Shown here in pieces: positions 1-7,911 of a stretch of 64,000 bases of DNA; within the stretch, counting starts at the first letter, position 1, and each line of letters begins with the position of its first letter. Location: the NCBI RefSeq assembly GCF_048820915.1, contig NZ_JBMERR010000003.1:124001-188000 (forward strand), in the 5' to 3' direction. The stretch comes from Cribrihabitans_A pelagius. Lineage in GTDB: Bacteria > Pseudomonadota > Alphaproteobacteria > Rhodobacterales > Rhodobacteraceae. A program made the translations under genes and the position numbers. The notes beneath the pieces were generated by a model that did no database searches, was not told the DNA's origin, and was given only the letters and a program-made list of their open reading frames with translations.

Positions 1-1188
1 GATGCGGTCGAGTTTCCGGTCTTGATGTCGAACGCCGATGTTTCGCAGGAGCCGCAGCTGGCGGATGTCCTGAAGAAATCCACCGTGATCGAGCGCGGCG
101 GCGAAAAGATCGGCCTCATCGGCCTCACGCCCGAGGATACCCATGAGCTGGCAAGCCCGGGCAAGAACATCACGTTCTCCGATCCGGTCGCGGCAGTGCA
201 GGCCGAGGTCGACCGGCTGACCGACGAAGGCGTGAACAAGATCGTGGTGCTCAGCCACTCGGGCTATGGCGTCGACCAGCAGATCGCGGCGGAGACCACG
301 GGCGTTGACGTGATCGTCGGCGGGCATACCAACACCTACCTGTCGAACACCTCCGACAAGGCGGCAGGCCCTTATCCGACGGTGGTGAACGGGGTTCAGA
401 TCGTGCAGGCCTATGCCTACGGCAAATACCTCGGCGCGCTGGAGGTGACCTTCGATGACGCGGGCGATGTGATCTCCGCCACGGGCGAACCGCAGGTGAT
501 GGATGCCGCGGTGAGCGAGGACGCCGCCACAGTGGCACGCATCGCCGAGCTTGCCGCACCGCTCGACGAAATCCGCAACAAGGTGGTCGCGGAAACCGCC
601 GAGGCGGTTGAGGGCAGCCGCGATATCTGCCGGGTGCAGGAATGCGCGATGGGCAACCTGGTGGCGGATGCGATGCTCGACCGGGTAAAAGACCAGGGCG
701 TCAGCATCGCCATCGCCAACTCCGGCGGCATCCGTGCCAGCATCGACGCAGGCCCGGTGACGATGGGCGAAGTGCTGACCGTGCTGCCGTTCCAGAACAC
801 GCTCTCCACCTTTGAAATCGACGGCGAAACTCTGAAGGCCGCGCTGGAAAACGGCGTCAGCCAGGTCGAGGACGTGAAGGGCCGCTTCCCGCAGGTCGCG
901 GGGCTCAAGTTCAGCTGGGATCCCGCTGGCACCGCGGGCGAGAACCGCTTGCAGGACGTCGAGGTCGCGCAGGACGACGGCAGCTTCGCGCCGCTTGACC
1001 CGGAAAAGACCTATCTGGTGGTCACCAACAACTACGTCCGCAACGGCGGCGATGGCTATGCGATGTTCGAGGGCGACGACAAGAACGCCTATGACTACGG
1101 GCCGGACCTTGCTGATGTGCTGGCGGAGTACCTGGCCGAGCAGGGCCCCTACACGCCTTACACCGACGGCCGCATCACCCGGAAGTAA
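1..1188 (+). CDS. Bifunctional metallophosphatase/5'-nucleotidase, C-terminal part (5' end outside window)
   Basis: This is the last 395 residues of an exported UshA/YfkN-type nucleotidase, which hydrolyses nucleotides or 2',3'-cyclic nucleotides in the periplasm. The frame is already open at base 1, so the signal peptide and first metal-binding motifs lie upstream of the window. The calcineurin-like domain ends with VGGHTNTYL (about residue 107 of the fragment), whose His would bind a catalytic metal. The 5_nucleotid_C domain follows from about residue 190, with NSGGIRA near 240 and NGGDGYAMF near 347, the substrate-binding segments of the family. The stop at 1186-1188 is clean. The exact substrate cannot be told from this part. 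Family assignment is firm. Confidence 0.9.
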   Translation, partial: DAVEFPVLMSNADVSQEPQLADVLKKSTVIERGGEKIGLIGLTPEDTHELASPGKNITFSDPVAAVQAEVDRLTDEGVNKIVVLSHSGYGVDQQIAAETTGVDVIVGGHTNTYLSNTSDKAAGPYPTVVNGVQIVQAYAYGKYLGALEVTFDDAGDVISATGEPQVMDAAVSEDAATVARIAELAAPLDEIRNKVVAETAEAVEGSRDICRVQECAMGNLVADAMLDRVKDQGVSIAIANSGGIRASIDAGPVTMGEVLTVLPFQNTLSTFEIDGETLKAALENGVSQVEDVKGRFPQVAGLKFSWDPAGTAGENRLQDVEVAQDDGSFAPLDPEKTYLVVTNNYVRNGGDGYAMFEGDDKNAYDYGPDLADVLAEYLAEQGPYTPYTDGRITRK

Positions 1189-1304
1189 GTCAGGGGTTCT
1201 GGCCTGATGTTTCGCGCGCGAAACATTGGGCCAGCAGGGCTGACCTTTCAGCGCAGCGGTTCCCCGGGGTTCCGCTGCGCTTTGCGTCATGGCAGAATGC
1301 TGGC

Positions 1305-1613
1305 ATGGACCATCCGCTGATCAATCTCATCAACGCCCGTATCGAGGCCGCCGAGGCCGAGGGCGCCTTTGACAACCTCTCCGGTGCCGGAAAACCGCTG
1401 CCGGACTGTGACGACCCGGAAAACGCGCTGCTCAATCGGCTGGTGCGCGAAAGCGGCGGGGTGCCGGAGTTCGTCAGCCTCTCGCGCGAGCTGCACCGGT
1501 TGCGGGCGGAGCTGCGCGAGACCGGCGACCGCACCCGGCGGCAGGAGATCCTGAAGGAGATGTCGATGATGGACGCCCGCGTTGAGCTCGCCCGCAAGGC
1601 CTATGCAAAATGA
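1305..1613 (+). CDS. DUF1992 (DnaJ-related) domain protein
   Basis: This 102-residue cytoplasmic protein is essentially one DUF1992 domain, the domain shared with the C-terminal part of DNAJC28. Typical features are the start MDHPLINLINARI, then GAFDNLSGAGKPLP (about 21-34), the LLNRLVRESG helix and a basic, helical C terminus. No J domain is present, so calling it a DnaJ chaperone would overstate it; the role of the stand-alone domain is not established. It starts 116 bases after the nucleotidase and is followed after 54 bases by the SRAP gene on the same strand, so the three could be transcribed together. Confidence 0.85.
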   Translation: MDHPLINLINARIEAAEAEGAFDNLSGAGKPLPDCDDPENALLNRLVRESGGVPEFVSLSRELHRLRAELRETGDRTRRQEILKEMSMMDARVELARKAYAK

Positions 1614-1667
1614 GCGGGCAAGGCGCGCTTTGCCAGCCTCGCTTCCCGTTGCAATAGGCCCTCTGCG

Positions 1668-2372
1668 GTGTGCGGACGCTTTGCCGTGACCCTGCCGAGC
1701 GATGCGATGGCGCAGCTGTTTGCGGCCCAGCCCGCCAATGACCTGCCAGAGGTGCCGCAGTACAACGTCTGCCCGACCACGCAGGTGCATGTGGTGCGCC
1801 TCGGCGAAGACAGCCGCCGCCTGGTGTCAATGCGCTGGGGCTTCGTGCCGCGTTGGTACAAGAGCGAGAGCCGCGGCCCGCTGCTGATCAACGCGCGGGC
1901 CGAGACAGTGGCGGAGAAACCCGCCTTCCGCGCCGCCTGCCGCAACCGCCGCTGCCTGATCCCGGCGAGCGGTTTCTTTGAATGGACCAAGGATGCAGAC
2001 GGCGCCCGGCTGCCCTGGTACATCACCCGCCGCGACGGCGCGGCCATCGCTTTTGCCGGGATCTGGCAGAGCTGGGAGGCGCGTGATCCGGACGCCAAGG
2101 CCGAAGGCCCGATGGACACCTGCGCCATCGTCACCACCGCGGCCAATAGCACGATGGGCGCGATCCACCACCGGATGCCGCTGGTGCTGGAGGCTGAGGA
2201 CTGGCCGCTTTGGCTGGGCGAGGAGGGCCGCGGCGCGGCGCGGATTATGCAGCCCGGCGCAGAGGATGTGCTGGAGTTCACCCGCGTCGATCCGGCGGTG
2301 AACTCCAGCCGCGCCTCCGGGCCAGCGCTGATCGAGCCCTTGGAAGAGGACGGAACGGCGGCGGGCAACTGA
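1668..2372 (+). CDS. SOS response-associated peptidase (SRAP/YedK/HMCES family)
   Basis: A 234-residue SRAP protein, the family that forms a covalent thiazolidine cross-link with abasic sites in single-stranded DNA and so shields them. The catalytic set is complete: Cys2 straight after Met1 (MCGRF), Asn75 in LINARAET, Glu105 in SGFFEW and a His in the AIHHRMP motif (167/168). Asn75 and Glu105 fall at the same numbers as in E. coli YedK. Cys2 must become the N terminus after Met removal, which fixes the start at 1668. It stands alone, with a MarR gene facing it on the other strand. Confidence 0.93.
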   Translation: MCGRFAVTLPSDAMAQLFAAQPANDLPEVPQYNVCPTTQVHVVRLGEDSRRLVSMRWGFVPRWYKSESRGPLLINARAETVAEKPAFRAACRNRRCLIPASGFFEWTKDADGARLPWYITRRDGAAIAFAGIWQSWEARDPDAKAEGPMDTCAIVTTAANSTMGAIHHRMPLVLEAEDWPLWLGEEGRGAARIMQPGAEDVLEFTRVDPAVNSSRASGPALIEPLEEDGTAAGN

Positions 2373-2429
2373 GCCTGCTCCGTGGGAAAAGGGTAAGTCT
2401 TTTCGGAACCTTGCGGAAAAATCCTCATG

Positions 2430-2555
2430 CGGCCGGCTGCGGCGGAGTGCCTATTCTGCCGCCTGTGGCGAAGGTCTCACTCAGCCGCCTGCGGCGCGGG
2501 CTTACTCTGCCGCCTGGGGCGGCGGGCTTACTCTGCCGCCTGGGGCGGCGGGGGC
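2430..2555. repeat. Degenerate 26-bp tandem repeat overlapping the end of the MarR gene
   Basis: About four consecutive units of 25-26 bp read on the minus strand as CAGGCGGCAGAGTAAGCC and variants. The two units nearest the gene are almost identical and those further out have drifted. The first unit encodes the last residues of the MarR protein (QAAE) and its TAA stop. Each later unit again carries a QAAE-like codon run followed by TAA, TGA or TAG. Because the unit is not a multiple of three, successive copies fall in different frames. Confidence 0.8.
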
Positions 2556-3025
2556 AGGTCGCGCTGCGGTGCGCGGCTGAGTTCGTTGGCGGCCAGCGTC
2601 GCCTTGCGCAGAAGCGTGATGAAGGTCTCGCGCTCCGCCTCGCTCAGCCCGCTCAGGATCATCGGCTGCGACTCCGTCACGATCGGCCCGATGCGCGCAA
2701 GCAGCGCCTTGCCTTCAGCGGTCAGGCTCAACTCGCGTGCCCGGCGGTCGGCGGCAGACACCCGGCGTGCCACCAGCCCCTTTTCCACCAGCCGGTCCGC
2801 GACTTTGCCCAGCGTCGCCCGGTCATAGGCAACGAGCCCCGCCACCGTGGCCTGGTCGATGCCGGGGTGGCTGGCAATCGCGGTCATCGCAGCATATTGC
2901 ACCGGGGTGAGATCCGCGCCGGCGTCAGCCATGCGCTCCATGAACTGCGCCACCGAGATCTGGTGCAGCCGCCGGATCAGGTGGCCGGGCATGGTGTGGA
3001 TCTCGAGCGGGGCGTCACTGGTCAT
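2528..3025 (-). CDS. MarR-family transcriptional regulator
   Basis: A 165-residue winged-helix regulator. The helix-turn-helix lies around residues 45-100 (LTPVQYAAM, then DQATVAGLVAYDRATLGKVA) and is followed by the wing, with the typical MarR sequence RVSAADRRARELSLT. The N- and C-terminal helices would form the dimer interface. The frame stays open far upstream, but the ATG at 3025 (MTSDAPLEIHTM) begins the recognisable protein. Proteins of this type usually repress a nearby gene and are released by small phenolic ligands; no clear target or ligand is visible here. The C terminus PPPPQAAE is encoded by the first unit of a tandem repeat. Confidence 0.9.
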   Translation of the reverse strand: MTSDAPLEIHTMPGHLIRRLHQISVAQFMERMADAGADLTPVQYAAMTAIASHPGIDQATVAGLVAYDRATLGKVADRLVEKGLVARRVSAADRRARELSLTAEGKALLARIGPIVTESQPMILSGLSEAERETFITLLRKATLAANELSRAPQRDLPPPPQAAE

Positions 3026-3229
3026 TGCGCGGTCCTTGCGTAGGGGAGAGGTCGGGCTGGGCTTTTGTGCGGGGATGTGACTGGCGGACGGGGCGGGCGT
3101 GGCCCAAACGGGAACACCCCTCCGGCATACTGTCCGGTGCGCATTGCGCGCAAGCCCCAATCCGGTCCGCGGGGGGCTGCCGCGGGGTTTGCGCTTCCCC
3201 TTGCCGGGTGCGCGCGGTAGAGCAGGCGC

Positions 3230-4282
3230 ATGGCGCTGCGTTTCACATCCTTGCAAGAGTTCTACGCCCACGGCCGCGACACGGTAATCGACGTGCGCAG
3301 CCCGGCGGAATATGCCGAAGACCACGTGCCCGGCGCGATCAATATGCCTGTGCTCGACAACGAAGAACGCGCCCGTGTCGGCACGATCTACGTGCAGGAA
3401 AGCCCTTTCCTCGCCCGCAAGCTGGGCGCGGCGCTGGTGTTCCGCAATGCCGCCGACCACATCGAGCAGCGGCTCAGCCATCACGAGGGCGGCTGGCGGC
3501 CGCTGGTCTACTGCTGGCGCGGCGGCCAGCGCTCGGGGTCCTTCACCTGGATGCTGCAGCAGATCGGCTGGCGCGCCGAGGTGGTCGAGGGCGGTTATCA
3601 GACCTACCGGAGGCTGGTGCACAAGGCGCTCTACGAAAGCAAGCTGCCGCACCGGCTGGTGGCGCTCGACGGCTATACCGGCAGCGCCAAGACCGAGGTG
3701 CTGAAGCGTGCGGGCGCACTGGGGGTGCAGGTGCTGGATCTCGAAGGTCTCGCCAATCACCGCGGCTCGCTGCTGGGAGAGATGGCAGAGCCGCAGCCTT
3801 CGCAGAAAGGCTTCGAGTCGGCGCTTTGCGGAGCGCTTTTGCCGCTTGACCCGGAGCGCCCGGTGCTGGTCGAAGCGGAGTCGAGCAAGATCGGCCAGCG
3901 CATCATCCCGCCTGCGGTCTGGGAAGCGATGAAGGCGGCGCGGCGGGTAGATTTGCAGGCCCCGGCCGGGGCGCGCTGCCGTTATTTGACCGAGGCCTAT
4001 GACGACATCCTGTCGGATGCGGAGAAGCTGCGGGGCAAGCTGGAAGCCTTGCGCGCACACCGCTCCGGCGCGGTGGTGGATGGCTGGATCGCGCTGATCG
4101 CCGCGGGCGACAAGCCGGGGCTGACGCGGGCGCTGATGGAACAGCATTACGACCCCGCCTACCGCAAATCCCGCGCCGCTGCAGGTGCCGAGGTGGCGGC
4201 CGTGGTGGAAACGGACACTCTGGACGACGCCGGCCTCGGCCGCGCGGCGCGGCAGGTGGCCGAGGCGATGGCCCGCCTCTGA
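3230..4282 (+). CDS. selU: tRNA 2-selenouridine synthase (SelU/MnmH)
   Basis: A 350-residue enzyme that replaces the sulfur of 2-thiouridine at tRNA wobble position 34 with selenium from selenophosphate, through a geranylated intermediate. The N-terminal rhodanese domain (1-125) has Cys95 in VYCWRGGQRSGS, matching Cys97 of E. coli SelU. The C-terminal part holds a P-loop, GYTGSAKT, at 148-155. Start ATG 3230 gives MALRFTSLQEFY, a normal N terminus. It faces selD (4499-6670), which makes the selenophosphate it needs. No selA or selB is in the window, so use of selenium for selenoproteins cannot be judged. Confidence 0.95.
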   Translation: MALRFTSLQEFYAHGRDTVIDVRSPAEYAEDHVPGAINMPVLDNEERARVGTIYVQESPFLARKLGAALVFRNAADHIEQRLSHHEGGWRPLVYCWRGGQRSGSFTWMLQQIGWRAEVVEGGYQTYRRLVHKALYESKLPHRLVALDGYTGSAKTEVLKRAGALGVQVLDLEGLANHRGSLLGEMAEPQPSQKGFESALCGALLPLDPERPVLVEAESSKIGQRIIPPAVWEAMKAARRVDLQAPAGARCRYLTEAYDDILSDAEKLRGKLEALRAHRSGAVVDGWIALIAAGDKPGLTRALMEQHYDPAYRKSRAAAGAEVAAVVETDTLDDAGLGRAARQVAEAMARL

Positions 4283-4337
4283 CCTGCCTCTGACCCGCCG
4301 CGGCAACTGCCCGGCCGCTTTGTTTACCGCAAACCGG

Positions 4338-4464
4338 GCGCTCCCGCCCGTCGCCGGTGCATTGTCATGCACCGCTCCCGTTGGGCCTGGCCCGGCGCAA
4401 GTTGCGCCGGGCCAGGCCCAACGGGGTGAGGGTCCGCAAGGATCCCGAAGCCGGGCGGGAGCGC
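4338..4464. terminator. Nested inverted repeats between convergent selU and selD
   Basis: Three stacked palindromes lie between the two stop codons. The core is a perfect 24-bp inverted repeat with one central base (4377-4400 and 4402-4425). A smaller hairpin (GGTGCA, then TGCACC) sits just left of it at about 4354-4374. An outer 13-bp pair, GCGCTCCCGCCCG (4338-4350) and CGGGCGGGAGCGC (4452-4464), encloses both. There is no T-run on either side, so a bidirectional terminator or mRNA 3'-end stabiliser is inference. Confidence 0.6.
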
Positions 4465-4498
4465 CTGCCTGGCAGCAGGCGGGGCGCCGGGCGAGGGC

Positions 4499-6670
4499 TC
4501 AGCGGGTGAGGGTGATGGCGGTGCCGGTGCTGGTCAGGCGGCCGATGCGGGCGGCGGGGCAGCCGGATTTCTGCAGCTGTTCCAGCAGGCTGTCTGCCTC
4601 CTCCGGCGCCACCGCGGCGAGCAGACCGCCTGCGGTTTGCGGATCGAACAGCAGGTCCTGCCAGCCTGCCACTTGCAGCCCGGGCGCGGCGGCCTGGTTG
4701 GCAGCGAACAGCGACGAGCGGATGCCGCGTTCCGCGAGCTCCGCGGCGCCGGCCATCAGCGGCACGGTGCCGGTGGAGATTTCGGCGCCAACGCCCGAAG
4801 CCTCGCAGAGTCCGAGCAGATGGCCGATCAGCCCGAAGCCGGTGACATCGGTCATCGCATGGGCCCCGGCAAGGATGCGGGAGGCTTCGCCCTGCGGCTG
4901 GCTCATGTGCTGCCAGGCGCCGGCCACCCACGCGCCCTTGGCTTCGCCCGCCATTTCCGCCGCCAGCAGCACGCCGGAGCCGAGCGGCTTGGTCAGGATC
5001 AGCGCGTCGCCGGGCTGCCCGCCGGCAAGGGTGATCGGCGGGCGCGGGCAGAGGCCGGTAACGGTGAAGCCTACGGTGAGTTCGTCGCCAAGTGAGGTAT
5101 GGCCGCCGGCAACTGCGGCGCCAGCCTCGCGCAGGACTGTGCCGGCGGCGCCCATGATCTCTTCGAGCGTGCGGGCCTGCAGCGCGGGAGTCATCCGGGG
5201 CAGAATCAGGCTGACCATGGCGGCCTGCGGTTCGGCGCCCATGGCCCAGATGTCGCCAAGCGCATGCACCGCGGCGATGCGGGCCATCAGCACGGGGTCG
5301 TTGCAGAAGGCGCGCAGATGGTCGGTGCTGATCACCTGGCGCACGCCGCCGGTGGTCAGCAGCGCCGCATCGTCGCCGGGCAGGGCAGAGACATCGCTGC
5401 GCGCAGCGCCCGGTTTGGCATCGCCGCTGTTGAGCGCGGCGAACAGCGTGCCGCGCCCGACCTTGGCGCCGCAGCCGCCGCAGAGCGGTTTGTCCCCCAG
5501 CGCGGCCTCCATGCCAAGCGTGTGTTCGGCGGGCAGCTCGGGGGCGTCCATCGCGGGGAGGTCGCGGAATTTCTCCATGAAGGTCTGGTCGATGCGGTCC
5601 TTCAGGTGCCAGGCCATCGGGCCGGAAATGGTGGTGCCGAAACGCTCGCCCAGGGCCTCTTTGGCACCAAGCGAGATCAGCTTGAGATAGTCCTTCTGCG
5701 GGCGGTAGCGGCGCTGCGGGTCGCCGGTCAGCAAGGCGCGCAAGTTGTGGAACAACACCGGCGACTGGCGCACTGCGTAGACCCCGGCCTTGGGCCGCGG
5801 AGAGAACTCAAGATGGGCGCAGTCACCCGAGGCAAAGACATTGGAAACAGATGTTTGCAAGGTTTTGTTCACCTTGATAAATCCCTGCTCCAACGTCAGG
5901 CCGCTGCCCGCGAGCCAGCCGTAGGGGCGGGCGCCGGCGGCACCTGCGGTGAAGCCCGAAAGGATCTCGCGGCCGTCCTGCAGCACGATGTGGTCCGCCT
6001 CAACGCGGGCGGCGGAGGTGTTTTCCTCCAGCCGCACGCCGCGCTCGGTGAGAGCGTTGCGCAGGCGTTTGCGGGCGTCGGGGCCGAGCCCGCCGAGGGC
6101 GGTGCCCGCGTCGATCAGCGTGGCCTGGCCGAGGCGGCCGCGCGCCTTCAGCGCGTGCGCCATCGCCATCACCAGCTCGGCGCCGGCAACGCCGCCGCCG
6201 ATCACCGCAACATGCGCCGGGCCGGTGCCTTGGCGGAAGGAGTCCCAGCGGGCGGCAAAGGCGCCGAGCGGTTTGGCCGGTATGCCGTGCCTGTCAAAGC
6301 CCGGCAGGTCCGGCATTGCGGAGGTGACGCCGATGTCGATGGAGGCGGCGTCATAGGCGATCGGCGGGCGGCCCGGCACATGCACCAGCCGGGCCGTGGT
6401 GTCGATCGCCTCTGCCGCGCCCAGCACCAGGCGGGCGCCGGCGTAGCGGGCGAGCTGCACCAGGTCGATGTCCAGCTCGTCCCGGCCGTAGTGGCCCGCG
6501 ACAAAGCCCGGCAGCATACCGGAATAAGGCGCGGCCGGGCCGGGGTTGATGACGGTGAGCCTTGCGCCGGCCAGGGGCCGCATCCCCCATTTGCGCAGAA
6601 CCAGCGCGTGGCTGTGGCCGCCGCCGATCAGCACCAGGTCGCGGGTGAGGGGGAGACGGGCGGAGTCCAT
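4499..6670 (-). CDS. selD: Flavoprotein (NDH-like)-selenide, water dikinase fusion
   Basis: A 723-residue fusion. Residues 1 to about 385 are a pyridine-nucleotide-disulfide-type FAD oxidoreductase with GGGHSH (16-21) and a second dinucleotide fold, VIGGGVAGAE (156-165). Residues from about 395 are SelD, which makes selenophosphate from selenide and ATP. The SelD catalytic pair is Cys400 and Lys403 in GGCGAK, matching Cys17 and Lys20 of E. coli SelD; it is Cys, not selenocysteine. The fused oxidoreductase is thought to deliver reduced selenium, which is inference. The gene is convergent with selU and starts 66 bases after mnhG on the same strand, so read-through from the antiporter operon is possible. 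Confidence 0.93.
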   Translation of the reverse strand: MDSARLPLTRDLVLIGGGHSHALVLRKWGMRPLAGARLTVINPGPAAPYSGMLPGFVAGHYGRDELDIDLVQLARYAGARLVLGAAEAIDTTARLVHVPGRPPIAYDAASIDIGVTSAMPDLPGFDRHGIPAKPLGAFAARWDSFRQGTGPAHVAVIGGGVAGAELVMAMAHALKARGRLGQATLIDAGTALGGLGPDARKRLRNALTERGVRLEENTSAARVEADHIVLQDGREILSGFTAGAAGARPYGWLAGSGLTLEQGFIKVNKTLQTSVSNVFASGDCAHLEFSPRPKAGVYAVRQSPVLFHNLRALLTGDPQRRYRPQKDYLKLISLGAKEALGERFGTTISGPMAWHLKDRIDQTFMEKFRDLPAMDAPELPAEHTLGMEAALGDKPLCGGCGAKVGRGTLFAALNSGDAKPGAARSDVSALPGDDAALLTTGGVRQVISTDHLRAFCNDPVLMARIAAVHALGDIWAMGAEPQAAMVSLILPRMTPALQARTLEEIMGAAGTVLREAGAAVAGGHTSLGDELTVGFTVTGLCPRPPITLAGGQPGDALILTKPLGSGVLLAAEMAGEAKGAWVAGAWQHMSQPQGEASRILAGAHAMTDVTGFGLIGHLLGLCEASGVGAEISTGTVPLMAGAAELAERGIRSSLFAANQAAAPGLQVAGWQDLLFDPQTAGGLLAAVAPEEADSLLEQLQKSGCPAARIGRLTSTGTAITLTR

Positions 6671-6736
6671 GTGCTTTTACCTTTGCTGTCCTGAGGGACG
6701 GGTGGGTGCCGGAGGTGCGGGGGCGGAGCTGCGGGC

Positions 6737-7138
6737 TCAGCCCGCCTTGTCTTTGCCAGCGGTGCCGCCAGCGTCCTGGGTCTCGTCCGCGCCCGCGTGG
6801 GTGGCCCAGCAGCTGTCCTCGCCCGGTGAGGGCATGGTCTCGCGCCGCTCGCGCCGGTGGATATGCACCTTGGCGATGAAATGCGCGGTCACGGGAGCTG
6901 TGAGGAACAGGAACAGGGTGATCATCAGCTCGTGGAAGGAGGCATACTCCTCGAACCCCCAGGAATGCAGCATCGAGGCCAGCAGCACCCCGCCGACGCC
7001 CAGCGTGGTGGCCTTGGTCGGCGCGTGCAGCCGCGACATCGGGTCGTTGAGCTTGATCAGCCCGTAGGAGCCGACCAGGCCGAAGATGCCCGCGATGATG
7101 AGGAAGGCGGCAACGCCGAATTCAACCAGGCTTTCCAT
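6737..7138 (-). CDS. mnhG: Mrp antiporter subunit G
   Basis: A 133-residue membrane protein, the last subunit of the multi-subunit Na+(K+)/H+ antiporter. Three hydrophobic segments (about 8-28, 41-60 and 66-86) and GLIKLNDPMSRLHAPTKATT between the first two are the MnhG/PhaG signature. After about residue 90 comes a charged tail, HRRERRETMP and a Gly/Asp-rich stretch, longer than in many relatives. Start ATG 7138 is 9 bases from the end of mnhF. It closes an operon of six genes. Confidence 0.92.
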   Translation of the reverse strand: MESLVEFGVAAFLIIAGIFGLVGSYGLIKLNDPMSRLHAPTKATTLGVGGVLLASMLHSWGFEEYASFHELMITLFLFLTAPVTAHFIAKVHIHRRERRETMPSPGEDSCWATHAGADETQDAGGTAGKDKAG

Positions 7139-7147
7139 GATCCCTCC

Positions 7148-7417
7148 TCACTCGATGATGTTGCCGCGCAGGATGAAGCGCGCGTAGGCCACGGTTGAGA
7201 CAAAGCCGAGCATGGCGATGATGATTGCGGCCTCGAAGAAGATCTCGGAGCCGAGAGCCAGGCCGTAGAGCACGATCAGGGCGATGGCGTTGATGAACAT
7301 GGTGTCGAGCGCGAGGATGCGGTCGGCCACGTCCGGCGCGGTCACCACCTTCCAGAGGTTCATCAGGAGGGCGAGCGCGAAACAGCCGAAGGCAAAGAGG
7401 GTGGCGATTGCGATCAT
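7148..7417 (-). CDS. mnhF: Mrp antiporter subunit F
   Basis: An 89-residue protein with three transmembrane helices and the MnhF/PhaF signature PDVADRILALDTMFINA (about 28-44), the conserved Asp-rich loop between the first two helices. Start ATG 7417 overlaps the stop of mnhE in an ATGA (7414-7417), which suggests translational coupling. In Mrp complexes the F subunit sits with E and G in the module needed for assembly and cation transport. The frame is open further upstream inside mnhE but has no family similarity there. Confidence 0.92.
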   Translation of the reverse strand: MIAIATLFAFGCFALALLMNLWKVVTAPDVADRILALDTMFINAIALIVLYGLALGSEIFFEAAIIIAMLGFVSTVAYARFILRGNIIE

Positions 7418-7911
7418 TCGAAAATCTCCATCAGGCGGCGTTCGTAGCGCTGTTTGATCTCGTCCCTGACCGCGTCCGGGTCGGGCGCGTCGAGGCAGTG
7501 GACCAAAAGCGCGTGGCCCTCGCTCGACAGGTCGGCCGACAGCGTTCCGGGGGTCATGGTGATGGTGCCGGCGAGAGCTGTGATCGCCTCGGGCGTTTTC
7601 AGGTCGAGCGGGATGGTGATCCAGTTCGGGCGGCGGTCGGCGTTGGGTTTGAACAGCACGATGCGGGCGACGATGACATTGGCCATGATGATATCGCCGA
7701 TCACCACGAAGATGTACTCGGCGACCTTCACCGGGTTGCGCAGGCGCGGGCGCGCGGGCCAGTAGGGCTGCGTCACGAAAGGGATCAGCACCCCGAGCAG
7801 GAAGCCGAACAGCAGCGAGTTGAGCGACCAGCCGTTGACCAGCAGAAGCCAGGTCAGGGTCAGCAGCAGCGTCAGCACCGGGTGCGGCAGCAGGCGGCGG
7901 AACATCTTCAT
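7414..7911 (-). CDS. mnhE: Mrp antiporter subunit E
   Basis: A 165-residue MnhE. Two or three N-terminal hydrophobic segments (LTLLLTLTWLLLVNGWS and following, about 13-50) precede a cytoplasmic domain with the family sequence ITIPLDLKTPEAITALAG (about 96-113) and GTITMTPGTLSADLS. Both ends overlap neighbours by four bases (ATGA with mnhD at 7908-7911 and with mnhF at 7414-7417), so the whole operon appears translationally coupled. The E subunit has no transport path of its own but is required for complex function in studied systems. Confidence 0.93.
   Translation of the reverse strand: MKMFRRLLPHPVLTLLLTLTWLLLVNGWSLNSLLFGFLLGVLIPFVTQPYWPARPRLRNPVKVAEYIFVVIGDIIMANVIVARIVLFKPNADRRPNWITIPLDLKTPEAITALAGTITMTPGTLSADLSSEGHALLVHCLDAPDPDAVRDEIKQRYERRLMEIFE

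Noticed and set aside
2528..4372. 614-codon frame fusing an N-terminal extension to the MarR protein
   Set aside because: The added part is antisense to selU. The recognisable protein begins at ATG 3025.
4499..6670. A selenocysteine codon in SelD
   Set aside because: The active-site residue 400 is encoded as Cys, and no in-frame TGA occurs before the stop.
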